Shown: piece after piece, positions 21,231-32,520 of the stretch
Position numbering within the stretch: position 1 is the first letter of the stretch
How the letters are laid out: every line of letters begins with the position of its first letter
Source: Diphasiastrum complanatum
Taxonomy: Eukaryota; Streptophyta; Lycopodiopsida; Lycopodiales; Lycopodiaceae
Assembly (NCBI GenBank): GCA_029204225.1
Contig: CM055111.1
Span: forward strand, 46,002,255 to 46,066,254
Direction of reading: 5' to 3'
Length of the DNA: 64,000 bases
Translations under genes and position numbers: made by a program
The notes under the pieces: model-generated
Told to the model about the DNA's origin: nothing
Seen by the model: only the letters and a program-made list of their open reading frames with translations
The model's database searches: none

Positions 21231-21736
21231 TGTGAAAAATTGCCTACATTGGCAAATCTAGCCATGTAGAATATTGTACATTTTGTCAATATTGTTTGTT
21301 GGTTACTTGAATGGCCAAAGTGCCACTTGTACATACACACCTAAAGTAGGTTACCACAAGTCAAGAGGAGTGGTTGTGTCTATTTGGTAGTGATTCCTAC
21401 TTTGTAGGGAGAAGACAAAAACTTTTTGGAGCCTCAAGGAGAAACTCGAGTTTCCTCTCATTGTATGGTGATTACTCTTGATTTCCAATGAAACCCAGCT
21501 TTGGCACTTTGTAAACACTGTCTACAGGCCGTACTACAGCCTTATTTCCACACGTGTGGAGTTGGATTATACTATTTGATCAATGCTTTGATTGTCTCTA
21601 CTTGTTTCCTATCAAGCTGCTAAACTGGATCTTGTTTTCTGATGACTAGTTTCTGATAGATTGTTTAACAAGCATACAATCACCTTGTGGATCATTCAAA
21701 GATCAATTTATGGTCCTTAGTACTGTACTTTTCACA
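21231..21736 (+). repeat. 5' LTR of C8
   Basis: 506 bp, TGTGAAAAATTGCC to TACTTTTCACA. It matches the 3' LTR except that about 184 bp present in the 3' LTR (26481-26665 approximately) are missing between GTAGG and GAGAAGAC near 21400. It contains CACACGTGTG at 21550-21559. Confidence 0.95.
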
Positions 21737-21749
21737 TGGTATCAGAGCC
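21737..21749 (+). other. Primer binding site of C8
   Basis: TGGTATCAGAGCC directly after the 5' LTR; initiator tRNA-Met type. Confidence 0.95.
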
Positions 21750-22340
21750 AAGTACAAGGCCATTGATCTGTGTTTGAATCTAATCCAGTTTTAGCAGGTT
21801 TTGGTGCAAAAAGCCAGTATTGGAAGGGCGACCTGGTATCCAAGTTTTGGTGCAAACTTTTCCAGGATCAAAATCCGTACTGTTTACACGTGTGAGCATC
21901 TCTGAACCAGCATTTAATAACCCATATTCATTGGATCATAGAAAATTCATCTGGAGTCAGTTTGATGTAATTTTTGGTGCAAATCCTAGGATAAGCTACC
22001 AAGATCACGTGCCATTGATTAGTTTTGAATTTGTTTCATGAAAACTAATTAATATAGGCTGATTTCAGACCTTCTTAAAGTGGAAACCAGGTCTTGAAAG
22101 TACATCAAAGTGAATGAGAGAGATAGAGTCAGTTTTTGTCCAAGAATAGCCAAGATTGGCAAGATTTGCTTGAGTGTAGTTTTCATCTCATCTTATCTTC
22201 ATTCCAGCTTTGTGAGGGAGTGATAGAACTGTGATTACAAATCCATCTGTTGGATTAGAAGTCAACATTTGAGTGAAACACTGCAAGTTAGAAACCTTTG
22301 TGAGTTTCAGGTCCAAACAAATTTATATCTTGTGTGTAGA

Positions 22341-24345
22341 ATGGGATCAGTGGGAGCCTACCTTCTAGAAGCTAGTCAGAGGTTAAATTCTACCAATTAT
22401 GCTATTTGGAAAGTGAGGATGGAGTCACTAATGGTGCTCCAGGATCTTTATGAGTTTCTAATAGATGATGAAGATGAACCTCTAGGTGCACAGGAATTAG
22501 TGAGATACAAGAAGAGGTCTAGGCTTGCACTTCACTGTATTCAGATGCATGTAAGCAATGATATTTTAAGGGAAGTATCATCATGTAAGAGTGCTAAGGA
22601 GGCTTGGGAATCTTTAAAATCTATTTATGAGTCTAGTAACACTTCGAGGGTTCTCATGCTTAGGAATCAGATTCTACAAAGCATGAAGAGGAGTGATGAG
22701 AGTGCACAAGATTATGTGCTAAGAATCAAGTTTCTCAATAGGGAGGTAGCTTCCATTGGAGAGAAGATTCAAGATAGTGAGCTCGTTCAGATTGTCCTCA
22801 ATGGTCTAGGGAGTGGCTTTACAAATTTGGTCCAAAGCTTTGCAATCCAAGACACTTTGCCTACTATAGAAAAGCTACACAGTGTATTAGTAGCTGAAGA
22901 GTGTAGGATGTTGCATACCAATGCAAGAATGAATGCTATTTCTCTGCAGGATGGTGATGAGAAAGCTAATTTCTCATTCAAAAGCAAGAAGAAGACCAAT
23001 GGCAAGAAGAAGCACTTCAAGGAGACCAAGGAGGAGGATGAGGCTTCAAGCTCAAAGGGCAAGATCAAAGACAAGTCCAAGTACAAATGTTTTTTCTGTG
23101 AAAAGAAAGGACATTTTGCATTAGAATGTCTCAAGAAGAAGAAGGCACAAGAGAGCAAACAAAGCAACATTGCACATCAGGAGGAGGAGGAGGATGAAGA
23201 GTCATCCTTGATGGTTTCCAACAAACCACCATCATCCAAGAGCAACACCAATGATTCTTGGTGGATTGATAGTGGGGCAAATTCCCACATGACATATCAA
23301 AAGGACATATTCTCCACCTTACTTTCTTATAATGACTTACATAGATCAATCTATACTGCAAGTAGTCAAGAATGTAAGATAAGTGGAATAGGAACAATTC
23401 CCTTTTATGTGGGATCATCCAAAAGGATGAATCTTGATAATGTTCTTTATGTTCCTAAGTTAACCAAGAATTTGCTTAGTGTTGGCCAGTTTATGGATAA
23501 TGGCCTAGATGTACAATTTAAGCATGGAGTTTGTTCCATCCTTAGAAATGATGAATGTATAGCCAAAGGCTTTAAGCAAGGTAGATTGTTTAAGCTTGAT
23601 GCTAATATTGCAGTGGAGAGTGTTAACTTGGCAAAGGTGGAGCTATCAAAGGTGGAACTGTGGCACAAAAGGTTGGGCCACCCCAACTACAAAGCCATGG
23701 AATCTATGGTTGCAAAGGAGCTTGCAGTTGGACTCCCCAAGCATTTGTCAAAGTGTGGGAAGAGATGTGAAGCATGTAGCCTATCAAAGGCTCACAAACT
23801 ACCCTTCTCAAGATCTACATCAAGATCAAACTCTCCTCTTGAACTCATCCATTCGGATGTTCATAGTTTTTCACATGAGTCTAATGGTGGTGCCAAGTAC
23901 TATGTAATCTTCATTGATGACTATTCTAGATTTTGTTGGATGTACATCTTGTCTAGCAACTCAATGGTGTTTGATTCTTTTGTAAAGTTCAACACTCTGG
24001 TAGAAAATCAACTTAGTACCAAGATTAAAGTATTAAGGAGTGAATATATGTCCAATAAGTTGATTGACTTTTGTACTTCTAATGGCATAAAGAGGGAGTT
24101 GTCATGTCCATACACGCCTCAACAAAATGGAGTGAGTGAGAGAAGAAATAGATCTCTTTGTGAGTGTGCTAAGGCCTTAAGGCTAGATGCTTCTCTATCC
24201 AAACCATTTTGGGGTGAAGCAATAACTTGTGCTAACTATTTGTGCAATAGATTGCCAAACCAAGCCATTGGAGGAATCACACCATTTGAAGCTCTATTTG
24301 GAGAGAAGCCCAATCTCAAGGATCTCAAAGTTATGGATCCACTTG
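22341..24345 (+). pseudogene. Copia gag, protease and integrase (C8)
   Basis: The start is ATG 22341 (MGSVGAYLLEASQRLNSTNY); the open frame to its left is leader. Gag domain (NYAIWKVRMESL) is followed by a Lys-rich region and an intact CCHC, CFFCEKKGHFALEC (about 23088). Protease has WWIDSGANSHMT (about 23265). Integrase shows LWHKRLGHPNYK, CEACSLSKAHK and HSDVHS, but where the other copies read RSDNGGEY this one reads RSEYMSNK: four codons including the second catalytic Asp are deleted (about 24036). The Glu is kept (NGVSERRNR). The frame slips near 24345. Confidence 0.93.
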
Positions 24346-25501
24346 CTATGTACACCAATCCTTGGATGAGAGAAGGAAGGATGATGCAACATCCATCAAA
24401 GGCATCTTTGTGGGATATGGTGAGAATAGCAAAGGTTATAGAGTCTTCAATCCCATCACTAGCAAGGTGATAGTGAGTAGGGATGTTATTTTTTATGAAG
24501 GACATGCTTGTGATTTGGATGATAATGCTACTAATCATCTTGATGCCAAGGATCATGCTAGGATGGAGGAGGAGCTTCCAAGTGAAGAAGAACTTGAGGA
24601 TCCACCTCAAGATGCAAGAACTCCAAGAACTCTAAGAACTCCAAGAAGATCTACAAGGGCAAGATCCAAGCCATTGAGGCTCACCTATGATGGTCAAGGT
24701 GATCAAAGAGAAGGCTCATCATCTTTCACATCTTACACCTTTCTTACTTCAATGTTAGATGAGCCAACATGCTATGAAGATGCTTGTAAGTCTAAAAGTT
24801 GGATGGATGCTATGCAAGTAGAGTATGATGCTCTTATTGAGAATCATACTTGGGATCTTGTGGATTTTCCTCAAGGGAAGAAACCTCTTGATTGCAAGTG
24901 GGTGTTTAGATTGAAGTATAATCAAGATGGATCAATAAGCAAGCATAAAGCTAGGCTTGTTGCCAAAGGTTTTTTACAAACCAAAGGCATTGATTATGAT
25001 GAGACTTTTGCTCCTGTGGCTAAGCTTGTTACTATCAGGTTGATCATTAGTCTTGCTACAAATTGGGAGCTATTCCAACTTGACTTCAAAAATGCATTCC
25101 TCAATGGTTATTTGGAGGAAGAGATCTACATGAGGCAACTCGAGGGCTTCATCAAGGCAAAGCATGAAGGAAAGGTGTGTTTTTTGAAGAAGAGCCTTTA
25201 TGGGCTCAAGCAAGCACCTAGAGCATGGTACTCTAGGCTCAACTCTTTTCTCATTTCCATCAATTTTGTAATGAGTGCCTATGATCCATCATTGTATATA
25301 AGTTTTCATGATGGCATGATCATTATTCTTGTTTTGTATGTAGATGACATTATCTTGAGTGGTAATGATCTAGATGGAATTAGAGATGTAAAAATTGCTT
25401 TAGCAAAAGAGTTTAAGATGGTAGATCTCGGCCTATTGAGCTTCATTCTTGGAATAGAGGTTATTAGAGGATGTGATTTTAGCTTCATTTGTCAATCTTA
25501 A
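24346..25501 (+). pseudogene. Copia linker and reverse transcriptase (C8)
   Basis: Continues in another frame: KGIFVGYGENSKGYRVFNP, VIVSRDVIFYE, an acidic linker, then RT with CKWVFRLKYNQDGSISKHKA, ETFAPVAKLVTIR, QLDFKNAFLNGYLEEEIYM, SLYGLKQAPRAWYSRLNSF and the catalytic YVDD (25337-25348). All RT boxes are present, so this part decayed late. It stops at a TAA (25499-25501) that replaces a Lys/Glu codon of the ICQxKY motif. Confidence 0.93.
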
Positions 25502-26335
25502 TATGCTACATCCATCCTAGATAGATTTGGAATGAAGAATTGTAAAGGCATTGAGACACCAATGGAGCAACATGTAAAAGCATATATTGGTTGTGATGAA
25601 GCATCCTTTGAGGACATCACATTATATAGAAGGCTTATTGGCTCCTTGATCTATTTAACTATAACTAGACCTAATCTTAGTTATAGTGTTGGAAAGTTAA
25701 GCCAATTCATACAAAGTCCTCTAGTTTCACATTGGAAGATGGCCAAAAGAGTTTTTAGATACATTTCATTCACTAAGAATTTTGGTATTTTGTATAGAGG
25801 AACTAATCTTGGCTTAAGAGCCTATAGTGACTCGGATTTTGCAGGTGACAAAGTGGATAGAAGATCGCAAGTGCCTTTGCCACCTTTCTATAAGATGGAG
25901 TAGTATCATGGCTTTCCAAAAAGCAAGATACCATCTCCCTATCTTCCACAGAATCCGAATACAAGGCCTTGACATCAACATGCAAGGAGGTCTTGTGGCT
26001 CAAAAGGCTATTGGTGGAGCTTCATTTCATGGAGGAGGAGATCCCTATCATCTATTGTGACAACCAATCACTTGCGACTAATCCTACATTCCATGCAAGG
26101 AGCAAACACATCGAAATTGCTCATCATTTCGTGAGGGAAAAAGTGCAATCTAAAGAGATCAAGCTCCAACACGTGCCATCATCAAGTTGCTTGGCTGATT
26201 TGTTTACTAAACCTTCATCTAAGGACTCATTTGTCAAGCTTAGATCTTCAATTGGAGTTATTGATAAAAGCATTGTGATCTCCAAGGCTAGATTTGAGGA
26301 GGAGTGTGAAAAATTGCCTACATTGGCAAATCTAG
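25502..26335 (+). pseudogene. Copia RT end and RNase H (C8)
   Basis: After the stop the frame reads LDRFGMKNCKGIETPME, then DITLYRRLIGSLIYLTITRP and KLSQFIQSPL, and the RNase H start AYSDSDFAGDKVDRRS. A frameshift near 25870 follows, then the rest of RNase H: SLSSTESEYKAL (third frame), CDNQSLATNPTFHARSKHIE and CLADLFTKPSSKDSFVK. The catalytic acids (Asp in SDSDFAGD, Glu in STESEY, Asp in CDN) are all readable. The last frame ends inside the 3' LTR. Confidence 0.9.
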
Positions 26336-26995
26336 CCATGTAGAATATTGTACATTTTGTCAATATTGTTTGTTGGTTACTTGAATGGCCAAAGTGCCAC
26401 TTGTACATACACACCTAAAGTAGGTTACCACAAGTCAAGAGGAGTGGTTGTGTCTATTTGGTAGTGATTCCTACCTTGTAGGATCTAGACCATGATTTAT
26501 GATGAGATTTGTACCTACCATGCACCTACCAAGCATGACTCTTGGATCTAGGCTAGGGTTTTCACATTAGGGCAAGAAAGTGGAGTCTACTTCCTTATTA
26601 CATGCTGGATTTTCACCTAACTTTGCAAAGGAAGTGTTTTTTACTATGTATTCCCATTCTCCATAGTGAGAAGACAGAAACTTTTTGGAGCCTCAAGGAG
26701 AAACTCGAGTTTCCTCTCATTGTATGGTGATTACTTTTGATTTCCGATGAAACCCAGCTTTGGCACTTTGTAAACACTGTCTATAGGCCATACTACAGCC
26801 TTATTTCCACACGTGTGGAGTTGGATTATAATATTTGATCAATGCTTTGATTGTCTCTACTTGTTTCCTATCAAGCTGCTAAACTAGATCTTGTTTTCTG
26901 ATGACTAGTTTCTGATAGATTGTTTAACAAGCATACAATCACCTTGTGGATCATTCAAAGATCCATTTATGGTCCTTAGTACTATACTTTTCACA
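26305..26995 (+). repeat. 3' LTR of C8
   Basis: 691 bp, TGTGAAAAATTGCC to TACTTTTCACA, preceded by the polypurine tract GATTTGAGGAGGAG. It carries about 184 bp absent from the 5' LTR, and CACACGTGTG at 26809-26818. It is followed by the TSD copy GCTAG. Confidence 0.95.
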
Positions 26996-27000
26996 GCTAG

Positions 27001-27720
27001 TAGGGAGATGATGTGAGAGAACTGGTCAGAAAGATCGTATAAGGCATGGGACTGAAAATTCAAAATTATTTGTTCAAGGATAAAGTCAGAGGAGGCAAGG
27101 ATCAAATAGGGCTGGCATTCGAATGAAAGAGTAGGATTATCAGAAAATGAAGAGACATATGGCCAAGAGCGAGTTTCAGGGAGTTCAAGAATATTATGCG
27201 GGTAAGTGGTAGACGAAGAGGCTTCGTCATCCGTAGAAATACCAAAGAAACGAGCACAATATTTACAGATGTGAGGCGAATTAAACGTTGGTTCATGCAC
27301 ACATGGTGTCTGACGGATTCTTTGACAAGCGGCTTTTTGTAAATGAGGAACTTTCACCTTTTCAAAAATAGAAATGGGTGGGTGAATTTCAGATTGCAAA
27401 GTGGGACGAATATTGACATGCCAATCGGCAGAAAAAGTCACTTCAGACCAGGAGATCTAATCACAAGTGAGGACATGATTCTGAGAATCAGTTTTGATTA
27501 CAATGTCTTGTTCTTTTCCTTTGCCACCTTTAGATCCTTCATAAACAGCTGGTAGCCCAATGTTCACAACATGACCTAGGAGAGAATAGGCAACTTCTAC
27601 ATTGTCTATTAGGGCTTTGACATCAAGCGTAGTAATCTTGATATGTAATGTGAGGATTTCAAAGAAGTATGGGTTAGTTAAGAAAACACAATAGTTGGGT
27701 TTGATTTCTAAACAGTCTAG
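27001..27720 (-). pseudogene. Pararetrovirus movement-protein C-terminal region (V3 copy)
   Basis: Minus-strand frames 27840-27457 and 27441-26905 match the plus-strand copy (LEIKPNYC, LTLHIKIT, VYEGSKGGK, KTDSQNHVLTCD, then EIHPPISIFEKVKVPHLQKA and HICKYCARFFGISTD). Here the codon that is a TAG in V2 (at 36672) is read as Trp, so this arm preserves an older state at that site. It is cut at 27720 by the gypsy LTR. In this virus family the protein carries viral material through plasmodesmata; this is a fossil fragment. Confidence 0.8.
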
Positions 27721-28890
27721 TGTTGGCTGATTCTGTCGAATCCCCAAGATACTCGGACAGAGCAACTCAAGAGCACCTCTCACCTTAGACCGAGGAGGTC
27801 TCTGAGAAGATGAGACTAATGAAGACTGAGAGCTGAGCATGAGAGCCGAGAAATACTAGCTAAGAAAGACATGCAAGAACTGTATAAGCCTCATGGTGAA
27901 TCCCGGAAGATGGAATGACCATGTAGGAACTAGTATTTTTAAGCAAATGTAATAAATGCAAGTAGAACCCTCTTAAAGAAAGTAGAGTGAGCCACCTTTT
28001 GATGGTGACCTCTAGTGGAGAGCATTATTCCACTTGTAATTTATGAAATGTGGAAATTCCACTTGGATGTCACCTAAGGAGCTCTCTTACTTATTTAAGG
28101 GACTCCCTCTTTGGGTAGAGGAGCTTTTTTGTGATTTGTATCAACTCCATGCTGAAATGAGAAGAGCCTTCACGAGTTTGGTGCAACCATTGAGCCCCTT
28201 GATCATGCTTGTTTCTTGAGTGATGCATTTATGGTCTTGCCCTTCCCTCCTTTTGTGTGTGGTTGTGGACCGTAGAGTGGATTAGATTTGTTGCTTTCGT
28301 AGAGTGGATTAGTTTCTTTCCTTGTTTGTGAATTAATGTAGAAACCAGCATTTAGGTAAACTAAATAGGTTGGATCTATGGTGTGATTCTTGCATATCTC
28401 TGTACAATCCAGTTCTTGATGTTCTTGGGATGTCCAAGAATCAATAGACTGGTTGGTTTCTTGATTCTTGGACTTCTAACATACTGTAGTTTAGTTCTTG
28501 TTTCTTGTTTATTGATTTATGCAAATGTAGCTCAGTTCAGTGTAGTGTAGGCTCTGATTTCAATCCATTTTTAGATTAAATAGCAGTAGAAACTACTGAA
28601 TTGTCATTGGTTTACATGCTAATCTGTGAATGAGCGTTCTAGGCTTGCATCTATGTAGAATGTAAGTGCGTTCAAGAATGACATTCCTGAGTAGTCCTCT
28701 GACAGACAGGACAAAGAAAATCTATACTACAACGTCTACATGTTTCCTTCTGCCTGGTTTGGCATCGTAAAATCAAGAAACCATCTAACGAATGCCTTTG
28801 AGTCTGGTAACAGGCAGAAACGGCTCTAAAGAAGAAGTAAGTAAAAAGTCCCATAGTAAAAGATCCTCTGGAAAAGGGGATTTGTAAACA
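27721..28890 (+). repeat. 5' LTR of gypsy G1
   Basis: 1170 bp, TGTTGGCTGATTCTG to TTTGTAAACA. It is highly similar to 34485-35656. A TATA-like TATTTAAG lies at 28092-28099, followed by CTCCCTCTTTGGG. Confidence 0.92.
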
Positions 28891-28891
28891 T

Positions 28892-28906
28892 TTGACACCG
28901 TTGCCC
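28892..28906 (+). other. Primer binding site of G1 (degenerate)
   Basis: TTGACACCGTTGCCC, one base after the LTR end, resembles the TGGCGCCGTTGCC-type site usual in Athila/Tat gypsy elements, with several C-to-T/G-to-A type changes. It is clearly not the tRNA-Met site used by the copia elements here. Confidence 0.6.
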
Positions 28907-29126
28907 ATTGAACTCCAACACCTTCTACATCAGAAACCGACAACCTTGTCCACTGCAAGCGCACTCTAAATCTTTAAACACATCAATTTTTTGCAATTGA
29001 ATAGAGCCACCCCGTCGGCTACATCATTACCCAAATCCACGAGCTGTTAGCCTCGCCAATCACTTGTAAATAGACACTCTAACAGACCTGGGTTTCCTTC
29101 ACCATAGGCTCACGCTCCTCACGCTT

Positions 29127-29520
29127 GAAATCTCAACCGAAGCCCCAGCTTCGAATCTCAATCGACAGAACCTGTCAATTAGCAACCGACAGCAAGTGTG
29201 CAATCTCAACCGACGGTCATCCATTACATCTCGACCGATGGTGATCAATTGAAATCTTGACCGACGGTTTTCACTTACATCTCAACCGACGGCATTGCAT
29301 CATATCTCAACCACCGGCTTGCTATCAGATCTCAACCGACACACATCACTCAAATCTCAACCGACGGCCTGCTATCAAATCTCAACCGATGCACATCACT
29401 CAGATCTCAACCGACGGCCTGCTATTAGATCTCAACTGACACACACTCTCTCTGATCTCAACCGGAGGCCTTTGTTCAATCTCAACCGACAGAATCTGCT
29501 TCAAATCTCAACCGATGCAA
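29127..29520 (+). repeat. Minisatellite block 1 in G1 leader (ATCTCAACCGACGG unit)
   Basis: About 15 imperfect units of 23-32 bp, each centred on ATCTCAACCGACGGC and separated by variable short words such as CTGCTATCAG or CACATCACTC. Frames reading through give repeats of SQPT or NRR and are not genes. Confidence 0.9.
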
Positions 29521-30295
29521 TTCTATTTGTTCTAGACAGAAGCAGTTCCTTGCCACCGCCACTGATAGCACCCCATTGCACCACTCGCATACCATAGCAT
29601 TCAACTACTTTCCTCACCTCCGCACTCCATCGTCACAACTACCCTCCCACGGCATATCATCGTAATCGACTGCTGACACTGTCCACATCTGCAGCATTCC
29701 ATCGCCACACCATCAACCATCGACATCTGCCCTCCAATCGCAATCTATCGCAGCACCCACATTCTATAGTTGCAACCGCATTCCATCGTTGCAACCATAT
29801 GCCATTGTATTCACAAACCCTCCTCACCTCCGCAACTAACCGCTCCATCGAATTCCATCGAAACCTCGCAATCACCCTACCACAGCATACCTTCGCAACC
29901 TCCCCACATCACGAACACCACAAGTAACTACATCCCACTCGTTCATCGTAGACACTACAATCTACCGCAACATCTGCATTCCATTGTCTTGGTTGCCTTC
30001 CATCATCGCAACAACAGTACCACTGCAGCTGTCTGCATTACCACCGCAGCTGACCGTATCCCAACTGCAACAGCTGCAGTCCATTCGTTCACCGTAGAAA
30101 CCGCAATCCACAGCAACTCACCCTTGAACGGTCCCGCCGTTTTTGACTGCACTTCAACTTGAACAGTCATGCCTACTCTGGGCCGTTGCAACCAATTTCC
30201 ATTCATCAAACCACATGTAACCACCCTCACATCTTCCTCCAAGATAGCCCTTCACACACCTCCAACTCCCTCACGCTAAAATCTCCACCAAAGCC
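29521..30295 (+). repeat. CATCG/CAACC-rich degenerate repeat, part 1
   Basis: A C/A-rich, T-poor stretch built of degenerate words such as CATTCCATCGCAACC and CACCTCCGCA. It separates the two minisatellite blocks and has a counterpart at 30936-31765, so the leader seems to contain a large two-part duplication. No coding motif. Confidence 0.6.
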
Positions 30296-30935
30296 AGAGC
30301 CATCTCTCAGATCTCGACCGACACCCATTCTCTCAGATCTCGACCGATGCACTACAGTTACATCTCGACCGACAGCCCTCAGTCCAATCTTGACCGACGG
30401 CCCTGCGTTAGATCTCAACCGACGCCCATCTCTCAGATCTCAACCGGCGGCCTCAATCAAATCTCAATTGACGGCCACTATCAAATCTCAACCGACGAAT
30501 AGTGTCAGATTTCAACCGACGACCTCAGTTAAATCTCAACTAACGGCCACTGTCAAATCTCAACCGATAGCCTCAGTCAGATCTCAACCGACGCCCACTG
30601 TCTAATCTCAACCGATGGCCTTCAGTTAGATCTCAATCGACGCACTGCATCAGATCTCAACCAAAGCCATCCTCTCATATCTCAACCGATGCCCATCACT
30701 CAGTTCTCAACCGACGGCCATTGTCAAATATCAACCGACGGCCTCAGTCAGATCTCAACTGACGTCCACTGTCTAATCTCAACCGATGGCCTTCAGTTAG
30801 ATCTCAACCAACGCACTACATCAGATCTCAACCGAAGCCATTCTCTCATATCTCAACCGACGCCCATCACTCAGATCTTAACCGACGGCCTGCTATTAGA
30901 TCTCAACCGACGACAATACAGTCCAATCTCAACAA
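30296..30935 (+). repeat. Minisatellite block 2 in G1 leader
   Basis: About 25 units of the same ATCTCAACCGACGGC type as block 1. Spacers differ (CCTCAGTCAG, CACTGTCTA, CATCACTCAG). A higher-order period is visible: GATGGCCTTCAGTTAGATCTC occurs near 30613 and 30783, about 170 bp apart. A short lead-in (CTCACGCTAAAATCTC at 30272) resembles that of block 1 (CTCACGCTTGAAATCTC at 29117). Confidence 0.9.
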
Positions 30936-31791
30936 TCGACCTGCTTCCAACGGCCCAGATCCACGCTAGACGACAGACCTTTCCAATGACGATCTTGACA
31001 AGCACGACGTACCTCAAATACACAGCTTGCATTGACACTTTCTCTGACAATCTATCTATCTATATGCAACACTATAACGAATACATGCGAACAACGACAC
31101 GGGCCTCCATTTACATGGAGCCGTAGTGATCACATTGACCCGTGGGAACAGCCTTTGCATCATAGGGACCGCATTCAATTGCCTCAGTCCCTGCACTGTA
31201 GGGATCACAATATCTGCAACCCACCGCAAGTCTGCCCCACTGCATTTCCCTTCAATCGCAACAGGCTGCACTCCTATCATATTCACCGCCATCACACAAC
31301 CTCCACCCTAGCCCCGTGGAGTGCATTCATAGATAGCTCACCTCCATTCACCCTTGAATCGCACTACCTCGTAGTACACCGCATACCATCGACATTACAT
31401 AGCCTCTCATCTTCCATCGTTGTAACCGCATGCCACCCATACATCCACAGACATAACCAACTGCAATACACAACAACACCTGCCCTCGCCCGTCGAGGCC
31501 ACATCCATCGCATTCCACCTGCACCGCACCGCATTACCACCTCAGCTGACCGCACTACAACTGCAATAACCACTTTCCACTCATCCATCGCAACACCCAG
31601 CTTCACATCCACCCGAACTCCATCGTTGTCACCAAATGCTACCCAGTCACCCACCTTTCTCACCTCTGCAGCAGCCCACCTACCATTTCATTCAACATAC
31701 CTTTTGCCCCCGCACATAACCGCAATCCACCGCCACCATAAACCATACATCGTAGGGACCGTAAAACCAAAACCAAAAAAAAAAAAAAAAA
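30936..31791 (+). repeat. CATCG/CAACC-rich degenerate repeat, part 2, with A-tract
   Basis: The counterpart of 29521-30295, ending in an A-rich stretch (16 consecutive A at 31776-31791) shortly before the gag start. An open frame crosses it but is only the upstream extension of gag, with His/Ser/Thr/Pro-rich composition from the repeat. Confidence 0.6.
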
Positions 31792-31820
31792 CCCAACACA
31801 AAAAAAATCACCAGTACCCA

Positions 31821-32520
31821 ATGGACCAACAAAACGATCCTCAAGTCCCAGACGATTATCCATACAAGATCAGGTCCCCTGTAGTTGAACAAATCAGACG
31901 TCATAGGTTCTACCGAATGCGGGCCGAACTACAAGACCAACCAACAAACCCATTCGAGGGACAAGAACCTGATAAAGCCAAGTCTTCATGCGCACGACCC
32001 CATTTTTCTGGTGCTGATCCCTCACAGGTTAGAACCAACCTTAGTGGAGTCCCTGCTACCCACGGAGCTCATCTTGAAAGACGTACACCCAAACTAGATC
32101 TACCAAAGTTTGACGGTAGTTCGGACCCTCAAAGATTTTTGCAAATCTTTGAGAATGCATGTAATGTATATGGTGAAACATCCCCCGATGCTATGGTCCA
32201 ATTGTTTTCGATGACCATAATCGCTAAAGCACGTGATTGGTTTTTCAACCTTGATCGTGACGAAAAGATAGGCTGGTCAATTTTAAAAGAGTCCTTTATC
32301 AAGCGTTTTAAGCCCTTTCACTTGGTAGAGAGCCCTTTTGTCAAATTGAGTAACATCAAGATGACAAAAGACGAACATGTACGAGACTATATCGAGCGTT
32401 TCAAACGCCTCAAAAGTCAAGTACAAGAACAGCCCTCTGAATAGATGCTCATCATTTGGTTTCTAGTAGGCCTTCCAAGATGGATTAGACGTGAGCTTAA
32501 ATTCAAATCTATTTGTCTTT
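31821..32520 (+). pseudogene. Gypsy gag (G1), one nonsense codon
   Basis: ATG 31821 (MDQQNDPQVPDDYPYKI) follows the A-tract. The protein contains the retrotransposon-gag domain: LDLPKFDGSSDPQRFLQIFE, ARDWFFNLDRDEKIGWSILK, FIKRFKPFHLVESPFVKLSN and VRDYIERFKRLKSQVQEQ. A TAG at 32442-32444 stands where copy G3 has a Ser codon; homology continues after it (MLIIWFLVGLPRWIRREL). The zinc knuckle is not found downstream. Gag forms the particle. The domain is intact except for this stop, so loss may be recent. Confidence 0.88.

Larger units (their letters stand above)
21231..26995 (+). mobile_element. Nearly complete copia element (C8), TSD GCTAG
   Basis: 5' LTR 21231-21736, primer site 21737-21749, gag-protease-integrase-RT-RNase H, polypurine tract GAGGAGGAG (26296-26304), 3' LTR 26305-26995. 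The five-base target duplication GCTAG is at 21226-21230 and 26996-27000, and the sequence on both sides is pararetrovirus, so this is a clean insertion into V3. Coding is broken by a frameshift near 24345, a stop at 25499-25501 and a frameshift near 25870. It is closest to C12 and C11. Confidence 0.96.
21101..27720 (-). mobile_element. Endogenous pararetrovirus fragment, movement-protein region (V3), interrupted by C8
   Basis: Minus-strand viral sequence at 21101-21230 and 27001-27720 is colinear with 36384-37225 in the plus-strand copy V2 once the copia at 21231-26995 is taken out. Example: GGATCGATGGTCATGGGCT at 21192 is the reverse of CATGACCATCGATCC near 37120. It covers the second half of the movement-protein region. 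The left end abuts the LTR of C7; the right end stops exactly at the 5' LTR of gypsy G1. It represents one arm of a head-to-head viral insert (other arm V2). Confidence 0.85.

Noticed and set aside
21737-21749. TGGTATCAGAGC-type sequences could be mistaken for pieces of tRNA genes.
   Set aside because: They occur alone directly after LTRs or at the viral genome start; no cloverleaf can be formed around them, so they are primer sites.
29257-31663. Several frames of 60-150 codons on both strands in the G1 leader.
   Set aside because: They follow the ATCTCAACCGACGG minisatellite and CATCG-rich repeats; composition is dictated by the repeat and no domain is seen.
32084-32444. The TAG in G1 gag considered as programmed readthrough between gag and pol.
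   Set aside because: No pol follows, and copy G3 has a Ser codon at the same place, so it is a plain nonsense change.
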